Shown: positions 15,366 through 23,777 of the stretch, piece by piece
Layout: every line of letters begins with the position of its first letter
How positions within the stretch are numbered: position 1 is the first letter of the stretch
Source: DASXMT01 sp035552655
Lineage (GTDB): Bacteria > Actinomycetota > Acidimicrobiia > Acidimicrobiales > RAAP-2
Direction of reading: 5' to 3'
NCBI GenBank assembly: GCA_035552655.1
Contig: DASZLD010000201.1
Location: 1-30,879 of the forward strand
Length of the DNA stretch: 30,879 nucleotides
The notes under the pieces: model-generated
The model's database searches: none
What the model saw: the letters and a program-made list of their open reading frames with translations, nothing else
What the model was told of the DNA's origin: nothing
Made by a program: the position numbers and the translations under genes

Positions 15366-15516
15366 CCGAACCAGGGTGGCGAGTGTCCGGGGGTCGTCGG
15401 TATCCGGCGAGGAAGGAGGGGGCAGTGATCCAGTGGCAGCGGTCGGCGACGATGTCCTTCCTCCTCATGCCGGTCGGGTGCCTGAGCGGTGCCGCCCCTC
15501 TGGGGGGTGACGGGCA

Positions 15517-16755
15517 ATGACGGTCGACGACTGGGCCGCCGGAGCGACGATTGCCGGGGTGCCCATCCCCGAAGAGCCCGACCTGGTCCGGATGCGGGCC
15601 GATCGGCACGCCCGGCTGCAACAGAACCTCGAGTCCCAGGGACTGGACGGGCTGGTGCTCCTGGGCTGTTCCTCGGTGGCCTATGCCACCGGGGCCGACG
15701 GCCCCGGTGAGGACAGCGGGCGAGCGGGACTGTTCCGAGCCGTGGCCGTCGTGGTCCGAGGAGCCGATGCCCCCCACCTGTTCACCCCCTACTGGGACGG
15801 CGCCCCTCCCGAGCTCCCCGCCGATCACCTCCACGGGCCGCTGTTCCCCGATGTGGAAGACGGCATCGGCGAACTGGTCGAGGCCTTGAGCCAGCTGTTC
15901 TCCCCCGGCGCCCGGCTCGGCGTCGATGAGCAGACCCACCCCATGCTCCGCGCCCTCGGTGGCTACCAGTGGTCAGAGGCTCGAGATGTCCTGGGCCCGG
16001 CCAAGCTGACCAAGACCCCCGACGAGGTCGCCTGCATCCGGACCGGCCAGCGGATCACCGAGCTGGCCATGGACGCCACCAGGGGCACGTTGCGGCCGGG
16101 GGTCCGCCAGACCGACCTGAGCGGGACCTTCTTGCGTCGGGTCTTCGAGCTGGGGGCGACGGCCAACGCCATCGACCCCATCTGGCAGGTGATGACCCCG
16201 ACCCGAGCCGAAGGTCCGTGGACCAGTCACGGCGACCTGGCCTATCCGACCTCGACCACCGATGCGATCCTGCGAGAAGGCGACGTCATCTGGGTGGACG
16301 CCGGCATCTCCCACCACGGCTATGCCTCCGACTACGGCCGGACCTGGCTGACCAGCGCCAAGCCACTACCGACCAGGCGCCAGGTCTCCCAGTTCGAGCG
16401 GTGGCGAGCGGTGGTCGACGCCGCCCTGGCCGTCTGCAAGCCGGGGGTGACCGGCCTCGAGCTCGGTCGGGCCGCCATCGCCGCCAACGACGGGATCAAG
16501 CCCTGGATCGAGCACTTCTACCTGGCCCACGGGGTGGGGACCGACAGCGCCGAGATGCCCCTGATCGGGACCGACCTGGGCGAGGCCTTCGACGAGGCCC
16601 TGGTCATGGTGCCGGGCATGGTGTTGGTGTTCGAACCGGTGATCTGGGACGAGGGGGCGGCCGGCTATCGCTCCGAGGACATCGTGGCCATCACCGACGA
16701 TGGGTGGGTACCCCTCAGCGGCACCCGCTACGACCCTTTCGGGGTGACCCGGTGA
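15517..16755 (+). CDS. M24-family metallohydrolase (Xaa-Pro aminopeptidase/creatinase fold), active-site complete
   Basis: A 412-residue pita-bread enzyme; GGGGGGTG lies upstream of the ATG. Residues 1-160 form the creatinase N-terminal domain and 165-412 the catalytic domain. All five metal ligands are visible: Asp261 (VIWVDAG), Asp272 (YASDYGRT), His338 (LAHGVG), Glu373 (VFEPV) and Glu387 (YRSEDIV). It should therefore be a dinuclear metalloenzyme. Family members cut Xaa-Pro peptides, but in catabolic clusters they may instead hydrolyse amide or other C-N or C-C bonds. The next gene is a homologue that has lost most ligands, and its GTG start overlaps this stop by four bases. The pair may form a heterodimer. 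Confidence 0.9.
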   Translation: MTVDDWAAGATIAGVPIPEEPDLVRMRADRHARLQQNLESQGLDGLVLLGCSSVAYATGADGPGEDSGRAGLFRAVAVVVRGADAPHLFTPYWDGAPPELPADHLHGPLFPDVEDGIGELVEALSQLFSPGARLGVDEQTHPMLRALGGYQWSEARDVLGPAKLTKTPDEVACIRTGQRITELAMDATRGTLRPGVRQTDLSGTFLRRVFELGATANAIDPIWQVMTPTRAEGPWTSHGDLAYPTSTTDAILREGDVIWVDAGISHHGYASDYGRTWLTSAKPLPTRRQVSQFERWRAVVDAALAVCKPGVTGLELGRAAIAANDGIKPWIEHFYLAHGVGTDSAEMPLIGTDLGEAFDEALVMVPGMVLVFEPVIWDEGAAGYRSEDIVAITDDGWVPLSGTRYDPFGVTR

Positions 16756-17894
16756 CCGTGGGCACGATGGCCCTGGAGGACAGCGCCCGGGCCGACTTCA
16801 CCCGGCTGCGCGGACAGCGCCGGCAGCGGCTGTTGGAGGGCATGGAGGCGAACGGACTGGACGCCGTCGTCCTCGGACGCTCGGGGAACGTCCGCTACGC
16901 ATCGGGCGCTCGCCAGTTGTGGCGGAGCGGAACGTTCCCCTTTGCCCCGGTGTGCGTGGTGGTGCAGGAGACGCAGCGGGTCCACCTCCTGTCGGTGTGG
17001 GACGAGGGCATCCCCCCCGAGATCGGCCACGACGACCTGTACGGGATGTTCTGGAACCCGGCTCATCTGCTGGCCGCACTGGCCGAGATCCCGGGCCTGG
17101 CCAGCGCCCGGCGATTGGGGACCGACTCCCTCACTCCCTTTTTCAGCCAGGTCCTGCCCACCCTTGCTCCCCAGGCCGAACTGGCCGATGCCTCAGGCGT
17201 GCTGGCCCGGGCCCGGGCGACCAAGACCCCCGACGAGATCGCCTGTCTGACCGTGGCTGCCGCCCTGGCCGAGGCCGGCTTGTCGGCACTCGAAGCTGCG
17301 CTGGTTCCCGGTGTGACCGAACGGGAGTTGCTCGCCGTCTACGACGAGTGCGTGGCCCGACTGGGAGCACCGACACCCCCCAGTGAGAGCGTGGCCTTTG
17401 CCACCCCCCGCCGGGGGCCGGTTCGCTTCCGCAACCTGGCCAGTGACCGACCGGTGGGCGACGACGAGCTGGTGGTTTTGTCCCCCGGCGCCCTCTATGC
17501 CGGCTACGAGGGTGGGCTGGCTCGAACCCGGCCCGCTGGTGCCACCCCGCCCCCTGGAACAGCCGATCTGGCGGCGCGCTGTGGCCGGGGGCTCGATGCC
17601 CTCCTGGGCGTCTGTCGGCCGGGGAACACCGGCGCCGATCTCTACAAAGCATGGGAGTCGACCGGCGAGCCCGCGCCTGCCGTCGCCCTGGCCCACGGCA
17701 TGGGCATTGGGGCCGAAGCTCCCCTAATCGGTTTCGGGCGGGGGGCGACGGCATCCTTGGAGGAGGGCTCGGTCCTCAGCGTCCAGTCCTGGGTCACAGC
17801 CGAGGGAACGGGCGGGTTCCTCCAGCGTGAGCTGGTGCGGGTGGGGACCGAGGGGCCTGAACTGCTGACCAGAAGGGAAGGGTCCCAACCATGA
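16752..17894 (+). CDS. M24/creatinase-fold protein lacking metal ligands (pseudo-peptidase or creatinase-like)
   Basis: A 380-residue homologue of the preceding gene, starting at GTG 16752 within a GTGA overlap (an ATG at 16767 is the alternative). The frame is open much further upstream through the previous gene, but that part is an out-of-frame shadow. The catalytic core aligns with its neighbour without gaps: Asp261 becomes Ser244 (LSPGA), Asp272 becomes Gly255 (GYEGGLART), and Glu373 becomes Gln345 (VLSVQSW). His315 (LAHGMG) and Glu360 (LQREL) are kept. Three of five ligands are gone, so no dinuclear site can form. Creatinase itself has this fold, works without metal and uses a His, so either a metal-free hydrolase or a regulatory partner of the active M24 enzyme is possible. 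Its stop overlaps the P450 start (ATGA). Confidence 0.85.
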   Translation: MTVGTMALEDSARADFTRLRGQRRQRLLEGMEANGLDAVVLGRSGNVRYASGARQLWRSGTFPFAPVCVVVQETQRVHLLSVWDEGIPPEIGHDDLYGMFWNPAHLLAALAEIPGLASARRLGTDSLTPFFSQVLPTLAPQAELADASGVLARARATKTPDEIACLTVAAALAEAGLSALEAALVPGVTERELLAVYDECVARLGAPTPPSESVAFATPRRGPVRFRNLASDRPVGDDELVVLSPGALYAGYEGGLARTRPAGATPPPGTADLAARCGRGLDALLGVCRPGNTGADLYKAWESTGEPAPAVALAHGMGIGAEAPLIGFGRGATASLEEGSVLSVQSWVTAEGTGGFLQRELVRVGTEGPELLTRREGSQP

Positions 17895-19147
17895 GCGTGA
17901 CCGATGATGCGGCGGTCGACTTCGACCATCATGCCGACGAGTTCTTCGACAACCGCCACGAGAAGTGGGCTGAGCTCCGCAAGTGCCCGGTGGCCCACAA
18001 CTCGCACTACGGCGGCTTCTGGATCGTCAGCGGTTACGACGAGGTGGCCGCAGTGTCGCGGGACGGCGCCACCTTCACCTCCAAGTACGAGGAGAACTCG
18101 CCCGACGGCATCGAGTACATCGGGATCATGGGGGTGCCACGCATGCCCGGGGTGCCTCCGGCCCTGATCGCCGAAGTCGAGGGCCAGACCCACGCTTCGT
18201 TGCGGCGGATCCTCAACCCCTTCATGCTGCCCTCGGCCGTGGCCGCCTATCGGCCGTTCATCGAGCAGTGCGCCACCTGGTTCTTGGACCAGAAGATCGC
18301 CGAGGGGCGCATGGACATCGTCACCGATTTCGCCAACGCCGTCCCGGCCGTCCTCACCATGAAGATGGTGGGCCTTCCCTGCGACAGCTGGACGTACTAC
18401 GCCAAGGTCTTCCATTCGGTGAACGAGGCCGGTGGCGAGTCCTCGGGGCAGGCGCGCTCGCAGGACATGATCGCCGAGATGATCGCCGAGTTGCTGCGCA
18501 CGGCCGAGGAGCGCCGGAAGGAACCGCGCGACGACATCTTGAGCCAGCTGGTCAACCTCGAGATCGAGGACGGTCGCAAGCTACGCGACGACGAGCTCAT
18601 CGGCGTGCTGTGGAACCTCATCGGGGGAGGCCTGGACACCACGTCCTCGCTCACGTCACTTTCCCTCTACCACCTCGATGGCCATCACGATCTGCGCCAG
18701 CGGCTCATCGACGAGCCCGACCTCCTGGTGCCGGCGACCGAGGAGTTCCTCCGCTTCACTTCGGTCAACGAGACCCTGACCCGGACGGTGGCGACCGACG
18801 TAGAACTGGGGGGTCGCCAGCTGAAGCGGGGCGACTTCGTGATGATGAGCTGGTTGGCCGCCAACTTCGACGAGAAGGTGTTCGACCGGCCCGACCAGGT
18901 GGTGCTGGATCGCACACCCAACCCCCACCTGGCCTTCGGCGTGGGCCCCCACCGCTGCATCGGCATGCACCTGGCCCGGACCATGTTCGCCGTGCTCATG
19001 CACGAGGTCCTGACCCGGATCCCCGACTACCAGGTCGACCACGAGGCCACCCGCTTCTACCAGGGGAACCCGGAGCTGGCCGGCGTGGTCACCATGCCGG
19101 CCACGTTCACCCCCGGTCCCGCGGTCGGGATCGAGCGACCGTTCTGA
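17891..19147 (+). CDS. Cytochrome P450 (soluble bacterial class I)
   Basis: A 418-residue P450 with no membrane anchor. The I-helix oxygen-activation motif GGGLDTT lies at about 245-251, the K-helix ExxR is Glu285-Arg288 (EFLR), and the heme loop FGVGPHRCIG holds the thiolate ligand Cys356. It would insert one oxygen atom into a hydrophobic substrate, with electrons delivered by a small ferredoxin; the [3Fe-4S] ferredoxin at 10485 is the obvious candidate, although it is 7 kb away and on the other strand. The start ATG overlaps the stop of the pseudo-M24 gene (ATGA), so P450 production is tied to the M24 pair. Length and sequence fit bacterial P450s that hydroxylate steroids, terpenes or fatty acids; the subfamily was not determined. 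Confidence 0.96.
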   Translation: MSVTDDAAVDFDHHADEFFDNRHEKWAELRKCPVAHNSHYGGFWIVSGYDEVAAVSRDGATFTSKYEENSPDGIEYIGIMGVPRMPGVPPALIAEVEGQTHASLRRILNPFMLPSAVAAYRPFIEQCATWFLDQKIAEGRMDIVTDFANAVPAVLTMKMVGLPCDSWTYYAKVFHSVNEAGGESSGQARSQDMIAEMIAELLRTAEERRKEPRDDILSQLVNLEIEDGRKLRDDELIGVLWNLIGGGLDTTSSLTSLSLYHLDGHHDLRQRLIDEPDLLVPATEEFLRFTSVNETLTRTVATDVELGGRQLKRGDFVMMSWLAANFDEKVFDRPDQVVLDRTPNPHLAFGVGPHRCIGMHLARTMFAVLMHEVLTRIPDYQVDHEATRFYQGNPELAGVVTMPATFTPGPAVGIERPF

Positions 19148-19168
19148 ACCATCGACCGACATGCGGTT

Positions 19169-19197
19169 CGTGCCGTGCTTCGCGTCAGCGCGGCACG
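19169..19197. terminator. Hairpin downstream of the P450 gene
   Basis: CGTGCCG (19169-19175) and CGGCACG (19191-19197) form a 7-bp stem with a 15-base loop, 22 bases after the P450 stop. There is no U-tract. It may attenuate transcription into the SDR, or simply protect the mRNA end. Confidence 0.25.
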
Positions 19198-19321
19198 GGG
19201 TCGAGGCACGGCAAACGCCAGTAGGGACGGGCCCCGACAGGCGAGCACGCCGTCGGGCGGAACAGTGGGAAGGGCTCGGGGCAAAGCCCCGGCCACAGCG
19301 CACCAATGAGGAGGGCAAGTC

Positions 19322-20197
19322 ATGACAAGCGATCGCAAGGTGGCACTGGTCACCGGAGCCAGCCGGGGAGTGGGTCGAGCGGCGGCGGTCTCCCTGGCCA
19401 AGGCCGGCTTCGACGTGGTGGTCACCGCTCGCACCGTCCGGGAGGGCGAGGGTTTCGACGTGGCCCACGACGGGACCCGGCGCGCCCTGCCCGGGAGCGT
19501 GGAGAGCACGGCTGAGCTGGTGCGAGCCGAGGGACGCCAGGCGCTGGCGGTGGCCTTGGACCTGACCGACCCCCTGTCCATCGGACTGGCCGTGGGAAGG
19601 ATCCTCGAGCAGTGGGGCCACGTGGACGTGCTGGTCAACAACGCCATCTACACCGGTCGGGGGGCCCAGGCCGCCATCCTCGAGCTCTCGCTGGCCGACT
19701 TGCGCGACGAGATCGACATCGACGTGATGGGGCCCCTGGCCCTGATCTCGTTGCTGGTCCCGGCCATGGTGGAGCGGGGCGGCGGAACGGTGCTCAACGT
19801 GACCTCGGGAGTGGCCTACACCGATCCGGTCGACATGGGCAGCTACGGCGTCGGCTACGCCGTGGGCAAGGGTGGGCTGTTCAAGGTGTCGGGCATCCTG
19901 GCCGTCGAACTGGGTGAGCGGGGCCTGCGTTCCTACAACGTGCATCCCGGGTTTATCAAGACCGAGCGGATGCAGCTCCACGTGGCCGAGCAGGAGGGCC
20001 TCGACCTGTCCTATGCCGCACCCCCCGAGGTGTGCGGTGAGGTCATCGCCTGGCTGGCCAACGATCCGAAGGACCCGCCGGCGAACGGATCCCTGATCGA
20101 GAGCCAGGCCTTCTGCGCCGAGCACGGCCTGGTCGAGGGTTGGCCCCCGGCCGATCGGGCCGCCGGCGATCCCCGGTTGGCCGCCGAGCGGGCGTGA
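19322..20197 (+). CDS. Short-chain dehydrogenase/reductase (classical SDR)
   Basis: A 291-residue SDR preceded by GAGGAGGG. The cofactor motif is TGASRGVG at about 11-18, followed by TART after the second strand, where the Arg suggests NADP(H) rather than NAD(H). NNA lies at about 106-108, the catalytic Ser at 162 (NVTSG), and Tyr179/Lys183 in GYAVGKGG. An insertion at about 40-60 (EGEGFDVAHDGTRRALPGS) matches a subgroup of SDRs found in actinobacterial catabolic clusters. It probably oxidises or reduces an alcohol or ketone of the pathway substrate, perhaps the hydroxyl made by the P450 just upstream. The Gfo/Idh gene starts inside its stop codon (GTGA). Confidence 0.92.
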   Translation: MTSDRKVALVTGASRGVGRAAAVSLAKAGFDVVVTARTVREGEGFDVAHDGTRRALPGSVESTAELVRAEGRQALAVALDLTDPLSIGLAVGRILEQWGHVDVLVNNAIYTGRGAQAAILELSLADLRDEIDIDVMGPLALISLLVPAMVERGGGTVLNVTSGVAYTDPVDMGSYGVGYAVGKGGLFKVSGILAVELGERGLRSYNVHPGFIKTERMQLHVAEQEGLDLSYAAPPEVCGEVIAWLANDPKDPPANGSLIESQAFCAEHGLVEGWPPADRAAGDPRLAAERA

Positions 20198-21267
20198 GCC
20201 TCTCGGCCGTCGTTGTCGGAACCTCGTTCGGGGCTCGTATCCACGTCCCCGCCTTCCGCTCGGCCGGGTTCGAGGTGGTGGCCCTGGTCGGCCAGGACCC
20301 GACGCGCACCGCTCGCCGAGCCGAGCGCCTGGGCATCGAGCACGCCTGCACCTCGCTGGCCGACGCGCTCGACCTCGGCGCCGACGCCGTGTCCATCGCC
20401 GGGCCGCCGGCCGCCCACGCCGGACTGGCCACCCAAGCCATCGCCGCCAGCTGTCACGTGCTGTGCGAGAAGCCCTTCACCCTCGATGCGCCTGAGGCGG
20501 AGCGACTGATGCGGGCGGCCGATGGAGCCGGTGTGGTGGGGTACCTGGGTCACGAGTTCCGCTGGTCGCCGGAACAGGCCCTGATCGAGTGGGCCCTCGG
20601 GTCGGGGCTGATCGGGACGCCGAAGCTGATGGTGGGGGCGTCGTTCCTGTCCATGCTCCGGTCCTTTCCCATGGCCGACTGGTGGTACGACCCAGCCGCA
20701 GGAGGAGGATGGTTCGGCGCCTCCGGATCACATCGGATCGATGCCTTACGCCAGTGGTTCGGCGAGGTCGAGGCGGTGAGCGCCGGCCTTCCCGCTGTGA
20801 GCGATCCGGCGCTGGCGGTGGACGACAGCTTCGACATTCGCTGTGTCATGCGTAGCGGGGTCGACGTCTCCCTCGTGCAGAGTGCGGCAGCCATCGGGCC
20901 GGCCTTTTCGGTCAACCGCATCGTGGGCACGGGCGGGACCCTGTGGTCGGAGTCGGACGGCGTCCGCATCGCCGATGCCGACAGCCCCGAGGGTCGCCGG
21001 CTCGATCCGCCCGACTTCCTGGCCCTGCCCGACGTGGAGGACATGGCCGTCGGGGCGCTGGCCGACATGACCCGAACCGAGCTCCCGCCCTACATCATGC
21101 TGACCCAGGCCTTTCGGCGCGCCATCGAGGGCGGACCGGTGGAGCCCGGCCCTCGGCCGGCGACGTTCGCCGACGGGCTGGCCTGCATGCAGGTGGTCGA
21201 TGCCGTGCGCCGATCGGCATCGACCGGTGGAAGCTGGATAACCGTGGAACCTGGAGGACGGACATGA
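20194..21267 (+). CDS. Gfo/Idh/MocA-family NAD(P)-dependent oxidoreductase
   Basis: A 357-residue oxidoreductase that starts at GTG 20194 overlapping the SDR stop; the upstream frame extension is out of phase with the SDR and not used. The N-terminal Rossmann fold opens AVVVGTSFGARIHVPAF at about 5-21 and carries the family motif CEKPF with Glu92-Lys93-Pro94. The C-terminal domain has GGWFGASGSHRIDALRQW, giving the catalytic His180 and Asp183 of the usual GxxxDxxxH-like region. Family members oxidise sugars, inositols or other cyclic alcohols. With two sugar-isomerase-type TIM barrels in the same window, oxidation of a cyclic polyol or of a hydroxylated ring is conceivable; the substrate is unknown. 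Its stop overlaps the next start (ATGA). Confidence 0.9.
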   Translation: MSLSAVVVGTSFGARIHVPAFRSAGFEVVALVGQDPTRTARRAERLGIEHACTSLADALDLGADAVSIAGPPAAHAGLATQAIAASCHVLCEKPFTLDAPEAERLMRAADGAGVVGYLGHEFRWSPEQALIEWALGSGLIGTPKLMVGASFLSMLRSFPMADWWYDPAAGGGWFGASGSHRIDALRQWFGEVEAVSAGLPAVSDPALAVDDSFDIRCVMRSGVDVSLVQSAAAIGPAFSVNRIVGTGGTLWSESDGVRIADADSPEGRRLDPPDFLALPDVEDMAVGALADMTRTELPPYIMLTQAFRRAIEGGPVEPGPRPATFADGLACMQVVDAVRRSASTGGSWITVEPGGRT

Positions 21268-22337
21268 GTGACGTTGCCCCCATCGTGGTCGGAGTGCTGC
21301 TCGACCATCCCGGACCGGAGAGCCCGATGATCGGCGAGATGCGCCGGGTGGTCGACCAGGCGGTAGCCGCCGGTCGGCTGGATCGTGACGTCAGTTTCGT
21401 CACCGAGGTGACCGACGGCCTGCCCCAGGGAACGGCGGCGGCGGTGACGGCGGGCTTCGAGCGGCTGGTGGCCCAGGACGTGCTCATCATCATGGGCCCG
21501 ACCATCACCGACAACGGCCTGGTCGTCCGGGACCTGGCCGACGAGGCGCGGGTTCCCTGTGTCAACTGGACGGGCAGCGATCGGACCCGGAGCGAGTGGA
21601 TGTTCCACTACCAGATCGGCTCCCTGGAAGAAGAGCCCCACCTGCTGGCCAACCACCTGGAGGCGGAGGGCTGCCGCCGCCTGTTGCTGGTGCAGGACCA
21701 GTCGCCCATCGGGTCCCGGTACGGACAATTCTTCGAGGACGCCGTGGCCCGCCTGGGCCTGCAGATCACGGCCAAGTCCCTCATCTCGCCGGTGACCACC
21801 GACCTCACCGCCACCGTGGACGACCTTCGCCGCCAGGAGACCGACGCCCTGGTCTATCTAGGGCTCGGCCTCTCCGCCGGCGCGTTGGGCCGGGCCCTCA
21901 CCGCGGCTGACTGGCATCCCCGCGTGGTGGCCAACTCCGCCCTCATGTTCGGCTACGCCTACCCCGAATGGGTGGCCGACTGGGAGGGCTGGACATACGT
22001 GGACGCCTGGTCGGAACAGAACCCCCGCCTCCGCTCACTGCTGGCCGCCCGCAGCGACGGTGACGCCGTGTTCCCCATGACTGTGGCCTCGGGCGACGAC
22101 ATGGGCCGGCTGCTGGTCGAGGGACTGGCCGGGGCCGAGACCCTGACGCGCACCGGAGTAAAAGAGGCCCTCGAGCGGGTGAAGTGCCTACCGGCCACGT
22201 TGGGCACGCCGGGGACGTCCATGGGATTCGGGCAATGGGACCGCGCTGCGCTGAAAGGCGGCTTCATCCTGCTGCGTCGCTGGATCGACGGCCGGTCTGT
22301 GGTCGTCGATCCGTTGCCGGAAGGCTCGCTCCCGTAG
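21264..22337 (+). CDS. Periplasmic-binding-protein-like (Peripla_BP_6) protein without signal peptide
   Basis: A 357-residue protein. The ATG at 21264 overlaps the Gfo/Idh stop (ATGA) and follows GGAGG. It opens directly with the first strand of a type I binding fold (IVVGVLLDHPGP) and continues with QDVLIIMGPTITDNG, EGCRRLLLVQDQSPIGSRYG and DALVYLGLGLSAGALGRAL, the two-lobed Venus-flytrap pattern of LivJ-like proteins. No signal peptide, lipobox or membrane segment precedes it, so it should stay in the cytoplasm, unlike the exported homologue at 6870. No longer form with a leader is possible without entering the Gfo/Idh gene. Cytosolic relatives of this fold include the amide sensor AmiC, so a ligand-sensing role is the favoured inference. 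It is the last gene of the P450 operon. Confidence 0.85.
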   Translation: MSDVAPIVVGVLLDHPGPESPMIGEMRRVVDQAVAAGRLDRDVSFVTEVTDGLPQGTAAAVTAGFERLVAQDVLIIMGPTITDNGLVVRDLADEARVPCVNWTGSDRTRSEWMFHYQIGSLEEEPHLLANHLEAEGCRRLLLVQDQSPIGSRYGQFFEDAVARLGLQITAKSLISPVTTDLTATVDDLRRQETDALVYLGLGLSAGALGRALTAADWHPRVVANSALMFGYAYPEWVADWEGWTYVDAWSEQNPRLRSLLAARSDGDAVFPMTVASGDDMGRLLVEGLAGAETLTRTGVKEALERVKCLPATLGTPGTSMGFGQWDRAALKGGFILLRRWIDGRSVVVDPLPEGSLP

Positions 22338-22404
22338 TCTCGCCGCGCCAGTTCCCCCGCGTCCTGTGGGGTCCCCGCCGCCGGACGGCATCCCCGCCGC
22401 GCAT

Positions 22405-22427
22405 GGCCTCCCCCGTGTGGGGAGGCC
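22405..22427. terminator. Bidirectional GC-rich hairpin between convergent genes
   Basis: A perfect 9-bp stem (GGCCTCCCC/GGGGAGGCC) with the 5-base loop CGTGT lies between the stop of the binding-protein-like gene (22337) and the stop of the convergent amidohydrolase (22474). There is no U-tract, which is usual in this kind of genome. Position and stem quality make it a good terminator for both directions. Confidence 0.6.
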
Positions 22428-22479
22428 GGCCAACGGTCAGGCGGGTCAGGCGGCCGGCCAACGGTCAGGCGGCTCAGGC
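22424..22479. repeat. 28-bp tandem duplication overlapping a stop codon
   Basis: Two head-to-tail copies (22424-22451, 22452-22479) differ at one base. The second copy contains the stop codon of the minus-strand amidohydrolase (22474-22476), so the duplication sits exactly at the gene's 3' end. It also abuts the hairpin at 22405-22427. Confidence 0.75.
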
Positions 22480-23676
22480 GGCGGTACCGAAGCCCATCAG
22501 GCGGTTGAGGTTGCCCCCCATGACCAGCTGCACATCCTTGTCGGGCAGACCCTCGAGGTCGTCGACGAAGGTGATGGGATCGGACATGCCCTCGGGGTGG
22601 GGGTAGTCCGAGCCGAACAGCACGCGGTCGGCGCCCAACAGCTCGATGAGGCCCTTGGGATCCTCCTCGTGGAAGGGGTGGACGTAGATGTTCCGCTTGA
22701 ACACCTCGACCGGGTGCTCATCGAAGGAGTTGGGGCTGGAGATCCAGGCGTGCTCCATGTCGGCCAGGAGGGGGCGCACCCAGTTGCTGCCGTTCTCGAC
22801 CGGGGTGAAGCGCAGGGTCGGGAAGCGCGAGCACAACCCGTGGCCCACCAATGAGGCCACCGTGTCGATGATGGGACGACCCTGGTGCCCGGTGATGGCC
22901 TGGAAGCCCGAGACGCCCTTGAACGGCAGCATCTCGCCGTCCCTGACGCCCTCCCACTCGTTGGTGTAGCGCTGGTAACCGGAGTCCGAGGAGTGCATGC
23001 CCACCAGGATGTCGGCCTCGGCCACCTTGGCCCAGAACGGGTCGAACTCGGGCAGGGCCATGGAACGGGGACCCATGAAGCCGGGAACCGGCGCCGGGCG
23101 GATCAAGATGATCCGGGCGCCGCGCTCGAGCACCCACTCGAGCTCCTTGATGGCCTCGTCCACGATGCACATGGTGATGACCGGGGTGGGGAACATGCGG
23201 TCCTCGTAGTTGAAGGACCAGTGCTCGTGCATCCACTGGTTGAGGGCGTGGACCACGGCGTGGGTGGCAGGGGGATTGTCCCGCAGGCGCTCTTCGAGCA
23301 GGCTGGCCAGGGTGGGCCACATGAGGGCTCGGTCCAGGCCCAGTTCGTCCATCAGCTTGAGCCGGGGCTCGGGGTCCTTGAAGCCGGGGAGGGCGCGCAT
23401 GCCCTTGCCCAGGATCTCCCTGCGGGACTTGCCCTCGGGGTTCCCCACCTTGAAGAACTCCTCCTGGGCGCCGGGGGCGGCGACACGCTCGAAGGTCGGA
23501 TTGGGGATGTAGTCGCTGATGCGGTTGTTCACCGCGATCTTGGTGCGCCCGTTCACCTCGACGTACTTGATGAGACCCTCGTACTCGGGCGGCAGGAACT
23601 GGGTGAACGCCTCGGGCGTCTCGTACATGTGGTTGTCGGCGTCGAACACCGGGTAGTCGAGATCTCGTGATGGCAT
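22474..23676 (-). CDS. Metal-dependent amidohydrolase (amidohydrolase_2/ACMSD-like TIM barrel)
   Basis: A 400-residue TIM-barrel protein. The ATG at 23676 follows AGGAGGGG and is preferred over one 18 codons upstream. The first strand carries FDADNHMYE (Asp12, Asp14, His16), a common variant of the DxHxH motif in which the first His is Asp. His228 (VGMHSS) is a further ligand candidate and Asp357 (FGSDYPHPEG) is the catalytic Asp at the eighth strand. The family includes ACMSD and OHCU-type decarboxylases and hydrolases such as LigW and LigJ. In actinobacterial lipid clusters many paralogues exist with unknown reactions; C-C or C-N hydrolysis or decarboxylation of a pathway acid is the reasonable range. 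An operator candidate lies 77 bases upstream. Confidence 0.92.
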   Translation of the reverse strand: MPSRDLDYPVFDADNHMYETPEAFTQFLPPEYEGLIKYVEVNGRTKIAVNNRISDYIPNPTFERVAAPGAQEEFFKVGNPEGKSRREILGKGMRALPGFKDPEPRLKLMDELGLDRALMWPTLASLLEERLRDNPPATHAVVHALNQWMHEHWSFNYEDRMFPTPVITMCIVDEAIKELEWVLERGARIILIRPAPVPGFMGPRSMALPEFDPFWAKVAEADILVGMHSSDSGYQRYTNEWEGVRDGEMLPFKGVSGFQAITGHQGRPIIDTVASLVGHGLCSRFPTLRFTPVENGSNWVRPLLADMEHAWISSPNSFDEHPVEVFKRNIYVHPFHEEDPKGLIELLGADRVLFGSDYPHPEGMSDPITFVDDLEGLPDKDVQLVMGGNLNRLMGFGTAA

Positions 23677-23752
23677 GAAGAACACCCCTCCTTGTTCGTC
23701 CCTCTCGACCCCGTCGCTGCCCGTCTGCACGGCAACGGTCGAGGTGGGACCG

Positions 23753-23768
23753 GTTAACAGTTGTTTTC
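23753..23768. promoter_or_regulatory. Candidate TetR operator upstream of the amidohydrolase
   Basis: Read on the minus strand: GAAAAC-AACT-GTTAAC. The left arm and spacing match the site in front of the TetR gene exactly; the right arm keeps GTT and the final C. It is in the 101-base gap between the TIM-barrel stop and the amidohydrolase start. Confidence 0.45.
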
Positions 23769-23777
23769 CCCACTGTA

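Noticed and set aside
15969..16751. Possible N-terminal extension of the second M24 protein, making a 641-residue chain
   Set aside because: The extension is an out-of-frame reading of the first M24 gene with Arg/Gly-rich nonsense. The GTG at 16752 with a GTGA overlap gives a normal family length.
18656..20125. 489-codon minus-strand open frame
   Set aside because: Antisense to the P450 C-terminus and SDR; composition is a GC-rich shadow and no domain is visible.
22424..22479. Attachment site or insertion-sequence end
   Set aside because: The 28-bp copies are adjacent, with no integrase or transposase gene and no mobile DNA between them.
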